Source: Gordonibacter sp034932485 | Lineage (GTDB): Bacteria; Actinomycetota; Coriobacteriia; Coriobacteriales; Eggerthellaceae | DNA length: 64,000 nt | Reading direction: 5' to 3' | Assembly (NCBI GenBank): GCA_034932485.1 | Contig: JAYFOQ010000010.1 | Coordinates: 74,635-138,634, forward strand | In this document: positions 17,951-27,128 of the stretch, piece after piece | How the letters are laid out: every line of letters starts with the position of its first letter | How positions within the stretch are numbered: position 1 is the first letter of the stretch | Position numbers and translations under genes: made by a program | Notes under the pieces: model-generated | Seen by the model: only the letters and a program-made list of their open reading frames with translations | Database searches by the model: none | What the model was told of the DNA's origin: nothing

Positions 17951-18001
17951 ACGCATGACGCACTTTGATGGGAAGGGCATCAACGCCAGAACCTAACAAC
18001 C

Positions 18002-18793
18002 TTATTTCAGTATAAAATCACCAGCACGACGCGGCGCTGTGCGAGGATAGGTCAACGACGGATATCCAAGGAGCATGCACATCTGTAAAGGTTTTTCTTG
18101 CGCACCCAACCAGGCCTTAACCTCGGGCAACTCGCCAGCAGCACGGCACAAGTAGCCGTTATAGAGCATACCAAGCCCCAGCGACGCCGCCATAAGTTCC
18201 ATGTTTTGGGCAGCAAGCCCCGCATCGTCAGCTCGCTCGGCAGCCACAAATACCACAGCTGGTGCGTTGCGAAACAGAAAATCCACCGGCGGATCGGCAA
18301 ACCGATTTTTACTAAAGAGTTTGTACACCTTGGCCCAACGAGGCTTATCGGCAGGCGGTAGGTCGAGGAGGTCGTCGATACCATTCCACACCAACTCTTT
18401 TAGCCGAGCAAGCTCATCTTGTACCACAATGAAGCGGCACGCCTGATCGTTCTTTGCCGTAGCTGTATAGCGCCCCGCCTGCAGCACAAGTTCAATCGCA
18501 TCGGTTTCCACCGCATCAGAACGGTAATCTCGCACACTACGACGAGACTTAATTACACGCAACATCGTAGCGGCATCTATTGCGCCCAAAGGTACCGCAG
18601 GCTCTACCTCACCCATATCGTAGCTCGGTATAGACACCGCCTCGGTCGGACAAAGGGCAACACAGTGTCCGCACAAGATACAACGCCCCTTTACCTGAGC
18701 CTTTCCGTCTTCAAGACACAGGTTTGTACCTACACAGTCTTCCAAACAACGACCGCACCCTATGCAGCGTTCTTCATTTATCTCTACAAACAT
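18002..18793 (-). CDS. Nitroreductase fused to N-terminal 2x4Fe-4S ferredoxin
   Basis: A 263-residue fusion. Residues 1-55 hold CIGCGRCLEDC and CILCGHCVALC, two 4Fe-4S motifs. From residue 80 on, VIKSRRSVRDYRSDAVETDAIELVLQAGRY begins an FMN-binding nitroreductase domain that ends LGYPSLTYPRTAPRR. Such proteins are common in anaerobes and take electrons from ferredoxin to reduce flavin substrates; the physiological substrate is unknown. AAGGAAG supports the start. The gene is single, between mdh and the fumarase genes, with hairpins on both sides. Confidence 0.88.
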   Translation of the reverse strand: MFVEINEERCIGCGRCLEDCVGTNLCLEDGKAQVKGRCILCGHCVALCPTEAVSIPSYDMGEVEPAVPLGAIDAATMLRVIKSRRSVRDYRSDAVETDAIELVLQAGRYTATAKNDQACRFIVVQDELARLKELVWNGIDDLLDLPPADKPRWAKVYKLFSKNRFADPPVDFLFRNAPAVVFVAAERADDAGLAAQNMELMAASLGLGMLYNGYLCRAAGELPEVKAWLGAQEKPLQMCMLLGYPSLTYPRTAPRRAGDFILK

Positions 18794-18820
18794 AAGCAGC
18801 TTCCTTTGCTAGAAACTACA

Positions 18821-18846
18821 GACGGGGACCAAAGAGAATCCCCGTC
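18821..18846 (-). terminator. Hairpin after malate dehydrogenase
   Basis: GACGGGGA (18821-18828) and TCCCCGTC (18839-18846) form an 8-bp perfect stem with a 10-nt loop, downstream of the mdh stop on the minus strand and upstream of the nitroreductase gene's end. Confidence 0.55.
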
Positions 18847-18922
18847 GCTCTTACCGTACCATTCGTTCCTATGAGTTCTTGTATCCTCGTGGTCCCCCGC
18901 ATCAACCGGAACACGCTACGCG

Positions 18923-19846
18923 CTATTCAGGCAGTGCAGCCAATCCAGCACGAACGCTCTCGGCGCTTGCCTGCAAAGCCGCGAGCTCTTCATCATTTAG
19001 ATCAAACTCGACAATTTCTTCCACGCCACCGCGGCCCAAACGTACGGGCACATTCATGTACAAATCCTCAATCCCATACTGTCCATCAATGTGTGCACAC
19101 ACACTCATAACCTCATGAGTATCTCCTAGAATTGCCGCAACCATCCTGGCAATCGAGGCACCTGGAGCATAGTAGGCACTGCCAGTCTTCAAATGAGCAA
19201 CTACCTCGGCTCCACCCTTAACGCAGCGCTGTACAACCTCAGCAACGGCCGCTTCATCTAGAAGCTCCGTAACAGGCGTGCCGTCAACTGTGGTGAAGCG
19301 AGGCCAGCACACCATACCCTCGCCGTGTGCGCCCACCGCCCAAGCAACAACATCTGCCGGGGCACAACCCAGCTGTTCGCATACCGCAAACGACAGACGC
19401 GAAGAATCAAGTACGCCACCCATGCCCATGAGGCGATTCGTCGGAAGTCCCGATTCGCGATAGGCTAGCGTGGTCATAACATCAAGCGGATTGGTTACGC
19501 AGATAAATACCGCATTCGGGGATGCCTCAAGAGCCGCTCCGATAACAGACTTCATAATGCCCGCATTCACACCCAGCAGGTCTTCGCGCGTCATACCCGG
19601 TTTGCGAGCAATACCTGCCGTAATAACCACGATGTCAGAATCACGCGTGTCAGCATAATCGTTCGTGCCGATCACCTTTACGGTAAAGCCCTCCACGCTA
19701 CGCATATGCATCATATCAAGTGCCTTACCCTGCGGCAGGCCTTCGGCCACATCAATTAGCACGACATCGGCCAGATTCTTCGAGGCAATAATATGGGCCG
19801 CCGTGGCTCCAACGTTTCCCGCTCCGACGATGGTTACTTTAGGCAT
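18923..19846 (-). CDS. mdh: Malate dehydrogenase
   Basis: A 307-residue NAD-dependent dehydrogenase of the lactate dehydrogenase-like (type 3) MDH group. It shows VGAGNVGATAAHII (NAD motif), DVAEGLPQGKALDM, ITAGIARKPGMTREDLL, VTNPLDVMT and WAVGAHGEGMV with the catalytic His. Arg in the AGIARKPGMTR loop favours oxaloacetate/malate over lactate/pyruvate. The start at 19846 follows AAGGAG; the frame extends to 19894 without support. With the nearby fumarase it gives the malate-fumarate branch used in reductive C4 metabolism. Confidence 0.92.
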   Translation of the reverse strand: MPKVTIVGAGNVGATAAHIIASKNLADVVLIDVAEGLPQGKALDMMHMRSVEGFTVKVIGTNDYADTRDSDIVVITAGIARKPGMTREDLLGVNAGIMKSVIGAALEASPNAVFICVTNPLDVMTTLAYRESGLPTNRLMGMGGVLDSSRLSFAVCEQLGCAPADVVAWAVGAHGEGMVCWPRFTTVDGTPVTELLDEAAVAEVVQRCVKGGAEVVAHLKTGSAYYAPGASIARMVAAILGDTHEVMSVCAHIDGQYGIEDLYMNVPVRLGRGGVEEIVEFDLNDEELAALQASAESVRAGLAALPE

Positions 19847-19971
19847 AAGTTTGCTCCTTCGGGTCATATTCAACGCTCCGCATTGTAGCGCCAAGCACTG
19901 CGCTCGGCGAGTGATGACTCATTATCTTCGGCAAAACGGCACGTCGTAAGAGTCTATAGGCACACAAAACA

Positions 19972-19995
19972 CGGCGCAGCTAAAAAGCTGCGCCG
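19972..19995 (-). terminator. Rho-independent terminator of topA
   Basis: CGGCGCAGCT (19972-19981) and AGCTGCGCCG (19986-19995) make a 10-bp perfect stem with a 4-nt loop. On the minus strand it is followed by a T-rich stretch (TGTTTTGTG), just past the topA stop. Confidence 0.85.
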
Positions 19996-20021
19996 CTGAA
20001 TCAAAAGAAAACCAGTCTCCA

Positions 20022-22565
20022 CTACGCCTTCTTGGCCGGAGCCTTACGCTTGGCGGGAGTAGGCTTCTTCGCGGCAGAAGTTTTAGCCGCAGGTTTTTTT
20101 GCCCCCGTCTTCGCACCAGCCTTCGAAGCGCCCTTTTTCTCCTCGTCCTGCTCTTTGCCGGGACAATCGAAATTCGGACAAAGCTTCCAGGGGCCACGAT
20201 TTGTGGTCACGATAACCATTGGTGCACCACAGTGCTCACACACCTCATCGGTAGCCGTTAGTGGTCCGTACTGAGGCAGCGGATATCCCGTTTCGCATTC
20301 ATCATAGTTCTCACAGCGAATGAATCGTTTAAGCGTGCGCGGGTTTTTCTGGGCAATAAGCTTCGCTGTTTTACCATTCGCTTTGCAGACAGGACACTCG
20401 CCCACCTCGAGGTTGGGTTCTTGATTTGTTGTACAAAGCGGATCAATACAGGCCGTGCGTGGCTTACTGCGAAATGCCGTTACTTTTACTTGCGGCATAC
20501 CACACGTCGGGCAGGGCTCAGGAATCGCCTCAACCTTGCCTTTAGGCAACGGGTAGGTCACGTCGCAGTCAGGCCATCCCGAACAACCAATAAACATACT
20601 GCGCGTCTTCTGGGAGGCACGCAGCTGCAAGTCTTTACCGCACTTGGGGCAGGGGCCCACATAGGCATCGGCCGCCACAGCATCGGCAAGCGCATCTTTC
20701 ACTTCCTCGGAATGCGGCAGCAGACTGGCAAGCTGATCTGCAAGGAGGTTCCGCGAATTCATCACCACATCGGTCTTAGTTTTTTGACCCTCGGCGATGT
20801 TATCCATATCCGCTTCAAGCTCGGCTGTCATCTCAGGATGCGTAATGTGCGGAGCGAACTTATCCAACGCATCGCACACAGCCATACCCAGCTGACTGGG
20901 CTCGATAGGCTCATTTTGGACGTATTTCACCGTATACAAACGCTCAATGATGGAGTGTCGGGTAGATTTTGTACCTAAACCCAGCTTCTCCATCTCCTGA
21001 ATAAGCTTTCCTTGGCTATAGCGCGCTGGCGGCTCAGTCTGCTTCTTGGTGCAGGTAGCACCTCCAAACGCGATCTGCTGACCCTGTTCAAGGAGAGGCA
21101 ACTGCTCGTCCTTCTTCAATCCATAGGGGTAGATGGCACGAAATCCTTGCACAACCAATACGTCACCCTTCGCAACAAAGGGTTCGCCGCTCACATCTAA
21201 ACTAACTTTCGTGCCCTCAACAACCGCCGCCTCGGAGAGCGTGGCCAAAAAACGGCGCGCAATAAGGTTATACAACTTGTAGTCAGCAGGAGCCAGATCA
21301 TCGGGGGTTGCCTTAGCCGTGGGATAAATCGGCGGGTGATCCGTCGTTTCCTTCTTACCCCGTGTAGCCGTAAGCTTACCCTTCGCCAGCAATTCCTTGC
21401 AGTAAGGCGCATAGGCAGGGTTGCCTGCGATAGCCTTTACCGTTTCCGCCAAATCAAGCGACGATGGATACACGGTATTGTCAACACGCGGATAAGAGAT
21501 ATAGCCATCCATATACAGACTTTCGGCTATACGCATGGTTCGCGCCGGACTAATACCTTCGGCCGAAGCCGCTGCCATAAGTGAAGTGGTGTTGAATGGC
21601 GTGGGCGGTGCTACCGTACGCTTCCTCTTCTCAATAGAATCCACTGTCGCGCGAGTAGCACCCTCAACATGTGCCATAGCCGCGTTCGCTTCAGCTTCAC
21701 TCTTAAAACGCGCTGTAGCATGCGGAGCCTCAAACGTATCAGGCTCTTCTCCGAAAGCGCCACGAATAACCCAGTAGTCCTCAGGCACAAACGCCAAGCG
21801 CTCACGCTCGCGTGCTACAATCAGGGCCAAAGTAGGCGTTTGCACACGACCCGACGAGCGCACATTACCGTATCCTGCAAACTTCACCAGCGTTAGATAG
21901 CGAGTAAGTACTGCGCCCCAAATTAAGTCGATGTCTTGACGTGAAGCGCCGGCACTTGCCAAGTTCGTATCCAGCTCCACCAAGTGCGAAAACGCATGAG
22001 TGATCTCTTCTTTTGTGAATGCCGAGTACCGGGCTCGAGACACCGGCGCCGTCGGGTTTATTTCTTGAATGCAGGACAAAGCATCCGATCCAATAAGCTC
22101 GCCCTCCCGATCGAAGTCGGTAGCGATAACAATGGAGTCGGCTTTTTTGGCAAGATTTTTGAGAGAACGAATAATTTCCTTCTCTTTGGGAAGCTTCTCG
22201 ATAGGCGCATACACCAAATAAGGTAGCGCATCCATCTTCCACGCCTTTAACTCAACGCCATCTTCGGTGAAGGGCTTTTTCTTTTTGAAGGGCGGTTTAG
22301 GCAGCGTTGTGGGCACATCCGCAGGAAGAGTCTCCCCCTCTTCGGTAACGCCCTGCCAACCACCTCGTTTTTTGTACACCATAGTCGGAGCGAAATCAGG
22401 TTCCAAAATATGGCCGCGCAGACCAATGGTTACCCATTCCTCGCCATCCACGTCAAAGCGGTACACCGGCGTGGAATACACCTTATCCGCCTTCGGTTTC
22501 GTGACGCCGAGTAAATCGGCAATTTTTTGAGCCGCGTCATTCTTCTCGGTAACTACCAGCTTCAC
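20022..22565 (-). CDS. topA: DNA topoisomerase I (type IA), archaeal-type
   Basis: An 847-residue enzyme that relaxes negative supercoils. The Toprim start is MKLVVTEKNDAAQKIADLLG rather than the bacterial LVIVESPAKAKTI, and the central DSIVIATDFDREGELIGSDAL, ASRQDIDLIWGAVLTRYLTL and RVQTPTLALI also follow the archaeal subgroup. The catalytic Tyr is in DGYISYPRVDN. Several four-Cys zinc ribbons follow (CPKCGKDL...CSGWPDC, CPTCGMPQ, CPVCKANG...CENYDEC, CEHCGAPM). The last 40 residues are Lys/Ala-rich, a basic DNA-binding tail like those of actinobacterial topoisomerases. Confidence 0.9.
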   Translation of the reverse strand: MKLVVTEKNDAAQKIADLLGVTKPKADKVYSTPVYRFDVDGEEWVTIGLRGHILEPDFAPTMVYKKRGGWQGVTEEGETLPADVPTTLPKPPFKKKKPFTEDGVELKAWKMDALPYLVYAPIEKLPKEKEIIRSLKNLAKKADSIVIATDFDREGELIGSDALSCIQEINPTAPVSRARYSAFTKEEITHAFSHLVELDTNLASAGASRQDIDLIWGAVLTRYLTLVKFAGYGNVRSSGRVQTPTLALIVARERERLAFVPEDYWVIRGAFGEEPDTFEAPHATARFKSEAEANAAMAHVEGATRATVDSIEKRKRTVAPPTPFNTTSLMAAASAEGISPARTMRIAESLYMDGYISYPRVDNTVYPSSLDLAETVKAIAGNPAYAPYCKELLAKGKLTATRGKKETTDHPPIYPTAKATPDDLAPADYKLYNLIARRFLATLSEAAVVEGTKVSLDVSGEPFVAKGDVLVVQGFRAIYPYGLKKDEQLPLLEQGQQIAFGGATCTKKQTEPPARYSQGKLIQEMEKLGLGTKSTRHSIIERLYTVKYVQNEPIEPSQLGMAVCDALDKFAPHITHPEMTAELEADMDNIAEGQKTKTDVVMNSRNLLADQLASLLPHSEEVKDALADAVAADAYVGPCPKCGKDLQLRASQKTRSMFIGCSGWPDCDVTYPLPKGKVEAIPEPCPTCGMPQVKVTAFRSKPRTACIDPLCTTNQEPNLEVGECPVCKANGKTAKLIAQKNPRTLKRFIRCENYDECETGYPLPQYGPLTATDEVCEHCGAPMVIVTTNRGPWKLCPNFDCPGKEQDEEKKGASKAGAKTGAKKPAAKTSAAKKPTPAKRKAPAKKA

Positions 22566-22967
22566 GCGGTTCCCTCCTGTTCTTTTGGGCCGCCTCCCGC
22601 AGCCTTGTCATTCACACGGTTGCCCCACTTCAATTTATTAACGTGTGCGGGGATGGTGCGTCTTACTTGAGCGCCAAGTTGAAACACAGGGCGAACACTA
22701 CCGAAAGGCGCAGCAGACGCTAGCATACACGATTTTTATGCAGAAGCGGCTAAAATTATACTTACAGAAGCACTTCGGGAAATCGGATGGTGATTTCGTC
22801 TGCACCCGTTGGAGAAGGCAAGGACGTTTCGTGGATGAAACGATTATCGGTTAATCTACTTTACGGGGAAGCCGTCGAATCACCCAACCAACCGCTCAGC
22901 GTTCATGCCATAAACGCACCAGCGGCGGCATCACCCGACGAAACCTCGCTCGGAAGGAAAGAACCCC
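22566..22967. other. 402-bp intergenic region between divergent genes
   Basis: The region separates topA (minus) from the small membrane protein (plus) and must hold both promoters. I see AT-rich elements around 22750-22765 (TAAAATTATACT) that could be a -10 region for the plus-strand gene, but no convincing -35, RNA gene or conserved small ORF. Confidence 0.4.
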
Positions 22968-23435
22968 ATGAAGAAAATTCTCGCAATTTTGCTCGGCTTG
23001 CTGGTGGTAGTTGTCATCGGCGCCATTGGGGTTGTCGCCCTCGCAAATACTTCAGGAAACCCAGTAAGTGATGCAGCGAAGAATGTTAAGGCCGCTGCAA
23101 CGAATGCAGCTATGGATGCCGTCGATGTTAAGGGTCAAATAAAAAGTACGATCGACCAGCATACCGATGCTATCGCTTCTGCAACCGGGCTTACCGTTGA
23201 ACAGGTGAATGAAGCGGTTGCCAACATGGATATCGACAGCTGGCAAGCTGTTGCTCTGCCCGACAATATCTCAAAAACCGGCAGTATTGACGCCAGCAGT
23301 TTCGGCGTTGATGGAACCATTGTTACGTACGACAACCCCGCCTATATCACGCTTGAGGCATATGGACAAAACGTGACGTTATCCGTACCCGAAAGCGCCC
23401 AAACCTACCTACCATATTTAACGCTAGCACAGTAG
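22968..23435 (+). CDS. Membrane-anchored extracytoplasmic protein of unknown function
   Basis: A 155-residue protein with a single N-terminal hydrophobic segment (residues 4-26, LLVVVVIGAIGVVALA). The rest is about 125 extracytoplasmic residues, with an alpha-helical first part (SDAAKNVKAAATNAAMDAVDVKGQIKS, shown here only to describe its Ala-rich periodicity) and a beta-like C terminus. GGAAAG lies ten bases before the ATG. I recognise no family. It is a lone gene, ended by a strong hairpin. It could be a membrane-tethered protein or one released by cleavage. Confidence 0.65.
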   Translation: MKKILAILLGLLVVVVIGAIGVVALANTSGNPVSDAAKNVKAAATNAAMDAVDVKGQIKSTIDQHTDAIASATGLTVEQVNEAVANMDIDSWQAVALPDNISKTGSIDASSFGVDGTIVTYDNPAYITLEAYGQNVTLSVPESAQTYLPYLTLAQ

Positions 23436-23498
23436 ACACAACCACTGCAGCTCATCAACCATCCTAAGACAACTTCGGTACAGCACCGTAGCACTCAA

Positions 23499-23533
23499 AG
23501 TGCGAGGAGGGCACTCACTCCCCTCCTCGCACT
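23499..23533. terminator. Bidirectional terminator hairpin
   Basis: AGTGCGAGGAGGG (23499-23511) pairs with CCCTCCTCGCACT (23521-23533), a 13-bp perfect stem with a 9-nt loop, between the convergent small membrane protein and the amino-acid permease gene. Confidence 0.75.
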
Positions 23534-23560
23534 CATCACTCATTCTAGAAACAAAATCTC

Positions 23561-24214
23561 TTAACTCGTACGCGCCTCCTTCGTACGGCGTTGATAGGCG
23601 CGCACGATTTGCGATAAAGTGAAACAAACCACAAAGTAAAACAATGCCATCAAACCAAAGATCATGAATATCTGTTCGGTAGAGTTGTAGCTGTTCATAA
23701 GAATCATACCGCGGCCCATAAGTTCTTGAACCGCCATTGCGCCCCAAAGAAAACTCGTATCTTTAATGGTGGTAACAAACTGGCTTAACAGTGCAGGAAT
23801 CATGTTGCGCAACGCCTGAGGCAAGATAATCAAAAGATAGGTTTGTACTGTCGAAAAACCCTGGCTCTTGGCAGCTTCGTACTGTCCAAACGCCACACTA
23901 GCCAGACCACCGCGTACAATTTCAGCCACACTTGCACTGGTAAACAAGGTAAATGCTAAAACGGCCGCACCCAAGGGGGGCAGTTGAGCCACAAAGAACG
24001 TAAACATAATCCACAGCAGTAGCGGCGTATTCTTAAATATCTCGATATAGATAGTCGCAAGAGTCGAAAGTACTCGACTATCCGACGTACGCAACACCGA
24101 GATAAACGTACCGAACACAACGGAACAGAGGATAGCCACAGCCGAAATTGCCAACGTCATGCCAAGACCTTGCAGCAAAAACTGCATGTTCACCCAGGTA
24201 AAAAGCTCAGCCAT
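23561..24214 (-). CDS. Polar amino-acid ABC transporter permease (distal)
   Basis: A 217-residue permease of the His/Glu/Gln (PAAT) family. The EAAKSQGFSTVQTYLLIILPQALRNMIPAL segment (given as separate motifs EAAKSQGF and LPQALR) is the loop that contacts the ATPase. GLGMTLAISAVAI begins the first TM helix. The ATG at 24214 follows AAAGGAGG within the 3' end of the preceding permease gene; the two genes are one base apart. It is the last gene of a four-gene operon (ATPase, binding protein, two permeases). Confidence 0.9.
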   Translation of the reverse strand: MAELFTWVNMQFLLQGLGMTLAISAVAILCSVVFGTFISVLRTSDSRVLSTLATIYIEIFKNTPLLLWIMFTFFVAQLPPLGAAVLAFTLFTSASVAEIVRGGLASVAFGQYEAAKSQGFSTVQTYLLIILPQALRNMIPALLSQFVTTIKDTSFLWGAMAVQELMGRGMILMNSYNSTEQIFMIFGLMALFYFVVCFTLSQIVRAYQRRTKEARTS

Positions 24215-24215
24215 C

Positions 24216-25460
24216 TCACGCCTCCTTTCCGTGCTCGTTATCACGAGTCTTCGCATCGCGCTCCGGTAAATCGTCTAACGCATCTTCAGTCGCGTCAGGA
24301 TTTTGTTTTTCTAACTTCTCTTTACCAGATGATGCGATGTGGTCAGATATAAACTCGTTATCAGAGAACGACTCTTCCGCAAGTTCGGCATCTTGGCGTG
24401 CCATACGATCGGCTAGATGGCGTTTCGCCCCCGTACGACCTGTCTTGGTATGAGTCTTGCGCCGGATACAATCCTCATCAGCGTCGCATTCATCTTCGAT
24501 TTGCTGTTGCAACTCCTTGCCAATAGCATCGGCTATTTCAGCCGCACGTCGTCCCGTGATGGGATACGAACTAACCGTCTGATCGGGATTCTCGGGATCG
24601 TAAAGCGTATGCAGTGGGTGTCGAGGTGACGGAGCTGCTGGAGCGGGTGCGATATTGATTGTGTCATACATGGTCTGCACGCCCGCAGAAAGCGCGTCTG
24701 CCGCCGCATGCCCCGTAATATCATGAGAACCCGGTGTTGCCTCAGTCGTATCCTCAACCAACTGATCGGTCGCATCGCCCGTGGAGATATGTTTGTGACT
24801 GCGCGTACGGTGTTCCAAATACAAGGCCAAGCGCGACAAAGGGAAACAGATAATAAAATACAACACAGCCGCAACCACATATACCGGCCCGTAGTAGCTA
24901 GTAGATCCCGCAAACGAATTCGAGAAGTACATAATCTCGGCGCCCACAAAAAACGCCAGGATAGAGGTGTTTTTCACTAGATTGGCAGCCTGCACGGCAA
25001 GCGGAGGCAAGATAATACGCATGGCCTGGGGCAAAATGATAACAAACATCATCTGCCAGTAGCTGAAGCCCTGGCTCTTCGCCGCCTCGAACTGACCACG
25101 ATGGATGGAGCCAATACCACTTCGCACAACTTCAGAAATATAACCACCATGATAAATACCGATGGCCAGAATACCGATATAGAACGTCTCGAGCGAGACA
25201 CCAATCAACGGCAGCAGCGCATAGAAAACAAACGCTTGCAGCAGCAATGGAACATTCTGCACCACTTCCACATACACACGCGTAATGCCGCGCGCCACCA
25301 CAAAACGCGACACAGAGAGCACACCAAAGATTACACCCAAGGCGAGGGCAAGTAACAACGCGAAAAATGAGATAGCCACGGTATGACCAAACGCAGAGAG
25401 CAAATCAGGCCAGCGCGCAAAGAGAGCCTCCCACTTGTATGGAGCGAAAGCATCAAGCAT
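24216..25460 (-). CDS. Polar amino-acid ABC transporter permease with ~190-residue hydrophilic tail
   Basis: A 414-residue protein. Residues 1 to about 225 are a standard PAAT permease, with EAAKSQGF and ILPQAMRIILPPLAVQ as the ATPase-contact loop and five or so TM helices. The remaining 190 residues are charged and without TM segments (for example DATDQLVEDTTEATPGSHD and ELQQQIEDECDADEDCIRRK), which is unusual for this family. The tail should be cytoplasmic and may be regulatory or disordered. The ATG at 25460 overlaps the 3' end of the binding-protein gene by 8 bp; an upstream start at 25493 would lie inside it. Confidence 0.88.
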   Translation of the reverse strand: MLDAFAPYKWEALFARWPDLLSAFGHTVAISFFALLLALALGVIFGVLSVSRFVVARGITRVYVEVVQNVPLLLQAFVFYALLPLIGVSLETFYIGILAIGIYHGGYISEVVRSGIGSIHRGQFEAAKSQGFSYWQMMFVIILPQAMRIILPPLAVQAANLVKNTSILAFFVGAEIMYFSNSFAGSTSYYGPVYVVAAVLYFIICFPLSRLALYLEHRTRSHKHISTGDATDQLVEDTTEATPGSHDITGHAAADALSAGVQTMYDTINIAPAPAAPSPRHPLHTLYDPENPDQTVSSYPITGRRAAEIADAIGKELQQQIEDECDADEDCIRRKTHTKTGRTGAKRHLADRMARQDAELAEESFSDNEFISDHIASSGKEKLEKQNPDATEDALDDLPERDAKTRDNEHGKEA

Positions 25461-26232
25461 TAGAGAGCCCCCAATCCTGTTTGAGCGACTCAAGCGTTCC
25501 GTCGTCCATCATGTTCTGTAGCGCCTCATCGATCTGGGCCGTCAATTCGGTGTTCGTTTTCTTCGTAGCAATGCCGTATTCCTGGGGAGCAAACTGCGCA
25601 TTCAGAAGCATCGTAGAATTGTCCAGATAACCCAGCAAGATTGAGCGATCCACCGAGAACGCGTCGACACGCCCGGTTACCAACGCAATCTTAATTTCCG
25701 GATACGTAGCATATTCCGCGAAATTCATTTTGATACCAATTTCATCGCCTGCAGCACCCAGCTTATCGCGCGTCGTGGCACTGGAAGCTACCCCTACCGT
25801 CTTGCCGTCTAAATCAGCAAGTTCGGTAATACCGGAATTCTTCTTGACCAGCACGCCAATATGATCGGTAAAATAGGGCTGCGAAAAATTGTAGCTCTTC
25901 TTGCGCGCTTCAGTGATAGTGAACGTGGCCAGCGTCGCATCGAGCGTACCGTTGTCTAGCATAATGCCACGCGTGGTCACGTTCACGCCCGTAACCTGAA
26001 GGGCATCAGGGCTACCTTTCAAACGTTTGGCCAACTCACGAGCAATATCTACCTCAAAACCTTCAATATTGCCCGATTCTGGGTTTTGGAAGCCGAAGTT
26101 TGGCACATCAATCTTGGTACCCACGCGCAACACGTCAGAGGGCGCGCAACCGGAAAGACCACCGCCAAGAGCCACCGTACCGGCGGCAAGTGCCGCAACT
26201 TTCACAAAGTGTCGTCTTGTTAGCATACGCAC
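25453..26232 (-). CDS. Amino-acid ABC transporter substrate-binding lipoprotein (Tat-type signal)
   Basis: A 259-residue family 3 solute-binding protein. The leader LTRRHFVKVAALAAG is a twin-arginine motif, and GGLSGC is a lipobox, so it should be exported folded by Tat and lipid-anchored at Cys 29. The mature part starts with LRVGTKIDVPNFGF and continues with GFEVDIARELAKRL, FTITEARKK and YFTDHIGVLVKK, as in Glu/Gln/Asp/Cys binding proteins. It is encoded 3 bp after the ATPase gene and overlaps the first permease gene. The exact amino acid is not predictable. Confidence 0.9.
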   Translation of the reverse strand: MRMLTRRHFVKVAALAAGTVALGGGLSGCAPSDVLRVGTKIDVPNFGFQNPESGNIEGFEVDIARELAKRLKGSPDALQVTGVNVTTRGIMLDNGTLDATLATFTITEARKKSYNFSQPYFTDHIGVLVKKNSGITELADLDGKTVGVASSATTRDKLGAAGDEIGIKMNFAEYATYPEIKIALVTGRVDAFSVDRSILLGYLDNSTMLLNAQFAPQEYGIATKKTNTELTAQIDEALQNMMDDGTLESLKQDWGLSNA

Positions 26233-26235
26233 CGC

Positions 26236-26967
26236 CTACAGGATCTTCGACAGGAAGCTCTTGATACGCTCGTTACCCGATTCGTCGAAGATGAAATGGG
26301 GTGTTCCCTGTGCAATGACGCGGCCGCTTTCCATAAATACAACCTTATCTGAAGCCTCGCGCGCCAAGCCCATCTCGTGGGTAACCATAACAATGGTCAT
26401 GTTTGTCTCGGCAAGCGACTTGATAACGTCGAGTACTTCTTGCACCATTTCAGGGTCGAGCGCACTCGTGGGCTCATCGAGCAGCATTATCTTGGGATGC
26501 ATATTCAGCGCGCGAGCAATGGCGACGCGCTGTTGCTGTCCACCTGAAAGCTGATCGGGATATTTATTAATCTTATCCACCAAACCAACGCGTTCCAGAT
26601 AGGCACGCCCCGTGCGCTCGGCGTCCTCGCGCGGAATCTTAAGCACCTTAATGGGCGCGAGTGTGACGTTTTCTAACACCGTCTTGTGCGGATAGAGGTT
26701 ATAACTCTGAAATACCATAGCCACATCGCGAGCGAGCGCGCGGGAATTCACCTTACGGTCGGACAGATCCATGCCATCCACAATAATCGTGCCTGTGTCG
26801 GGTACCTCAAGGCCATTAATACAGCGAATAAGCACGCTTTTTCCCGAACCGGATGGCCCGATAATAACAACCTTCTCGCCTTCCGTAACCTCGAGTGATA
26901 CATCTTTGAGCGCCTCGACTGTACCGAAGTTTTTATAGATATCCTGAACCATGATTGCGTTTGCCAC
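26236..26967 (-). CDS. Polar amino-acid ABC transporter ATP-binding protein (GlnQ-like)
   Basis: A 243-residue ATPase of the PAAT family. It has GPSGSGKSVLIRC (Walker A), LSGGQQQRVAIARAL (signature), MLLDEPTSALDPEMVQEVL (Walker B) and MVTHEMGLAREASDKV (H-loop). I place the start at the GTG at 26967 because GGAGG precedes it at good spacing and MANAIMVQDIYKNFG fits the family; an ATG-led frame opens further upstream at 27045. It is the first gene of the operon reading towards 23.5 kb and energises the two permeases. Confidence 0.9.
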   Translation of the reverse strand: MANAIMVQDIYKNFGTVEALKDVSLEVTEGEKVVIIGPSGSGKSVLIRCINGLEVPDTGTIIVDGMDLSDRKVNSRALARDVAMVFQSYNLYPHKTVLENVTLAPIKVLKIPREDAERTGRAYLERVGLVDKINKYPDQLSGGQQQRVAIARALNMHPKIMLLDEPTSALDPEMVQEVLDVIKSLAETNMTIVMVTHEMGLAREASDKVVFMESGRVIAQGTPHFIFDESGNERIKSFLSKIL

Positions 26968-27128
26968 GCTGGAGCCTCCGTTCCCGCTTGAAAGGCCAGC
27001 GACCACACACCGCTGCCTTCGGAGATCGATGATGATATGCATCACGCTAGTATATCACCAGCATGTACGATACCGCAGGTGCGAAGCGATTACAGGAACG
27101 TGACGGATATGAGCCTTAGGCGTGAGTC

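Noticed and set aside
22566..22967. Structured RNA gene (4.5S, 6S or RNase P) in the 402-bp gap
   Set aside because: No hallmark sequence of these RNAs was found and the local pairing is weak.
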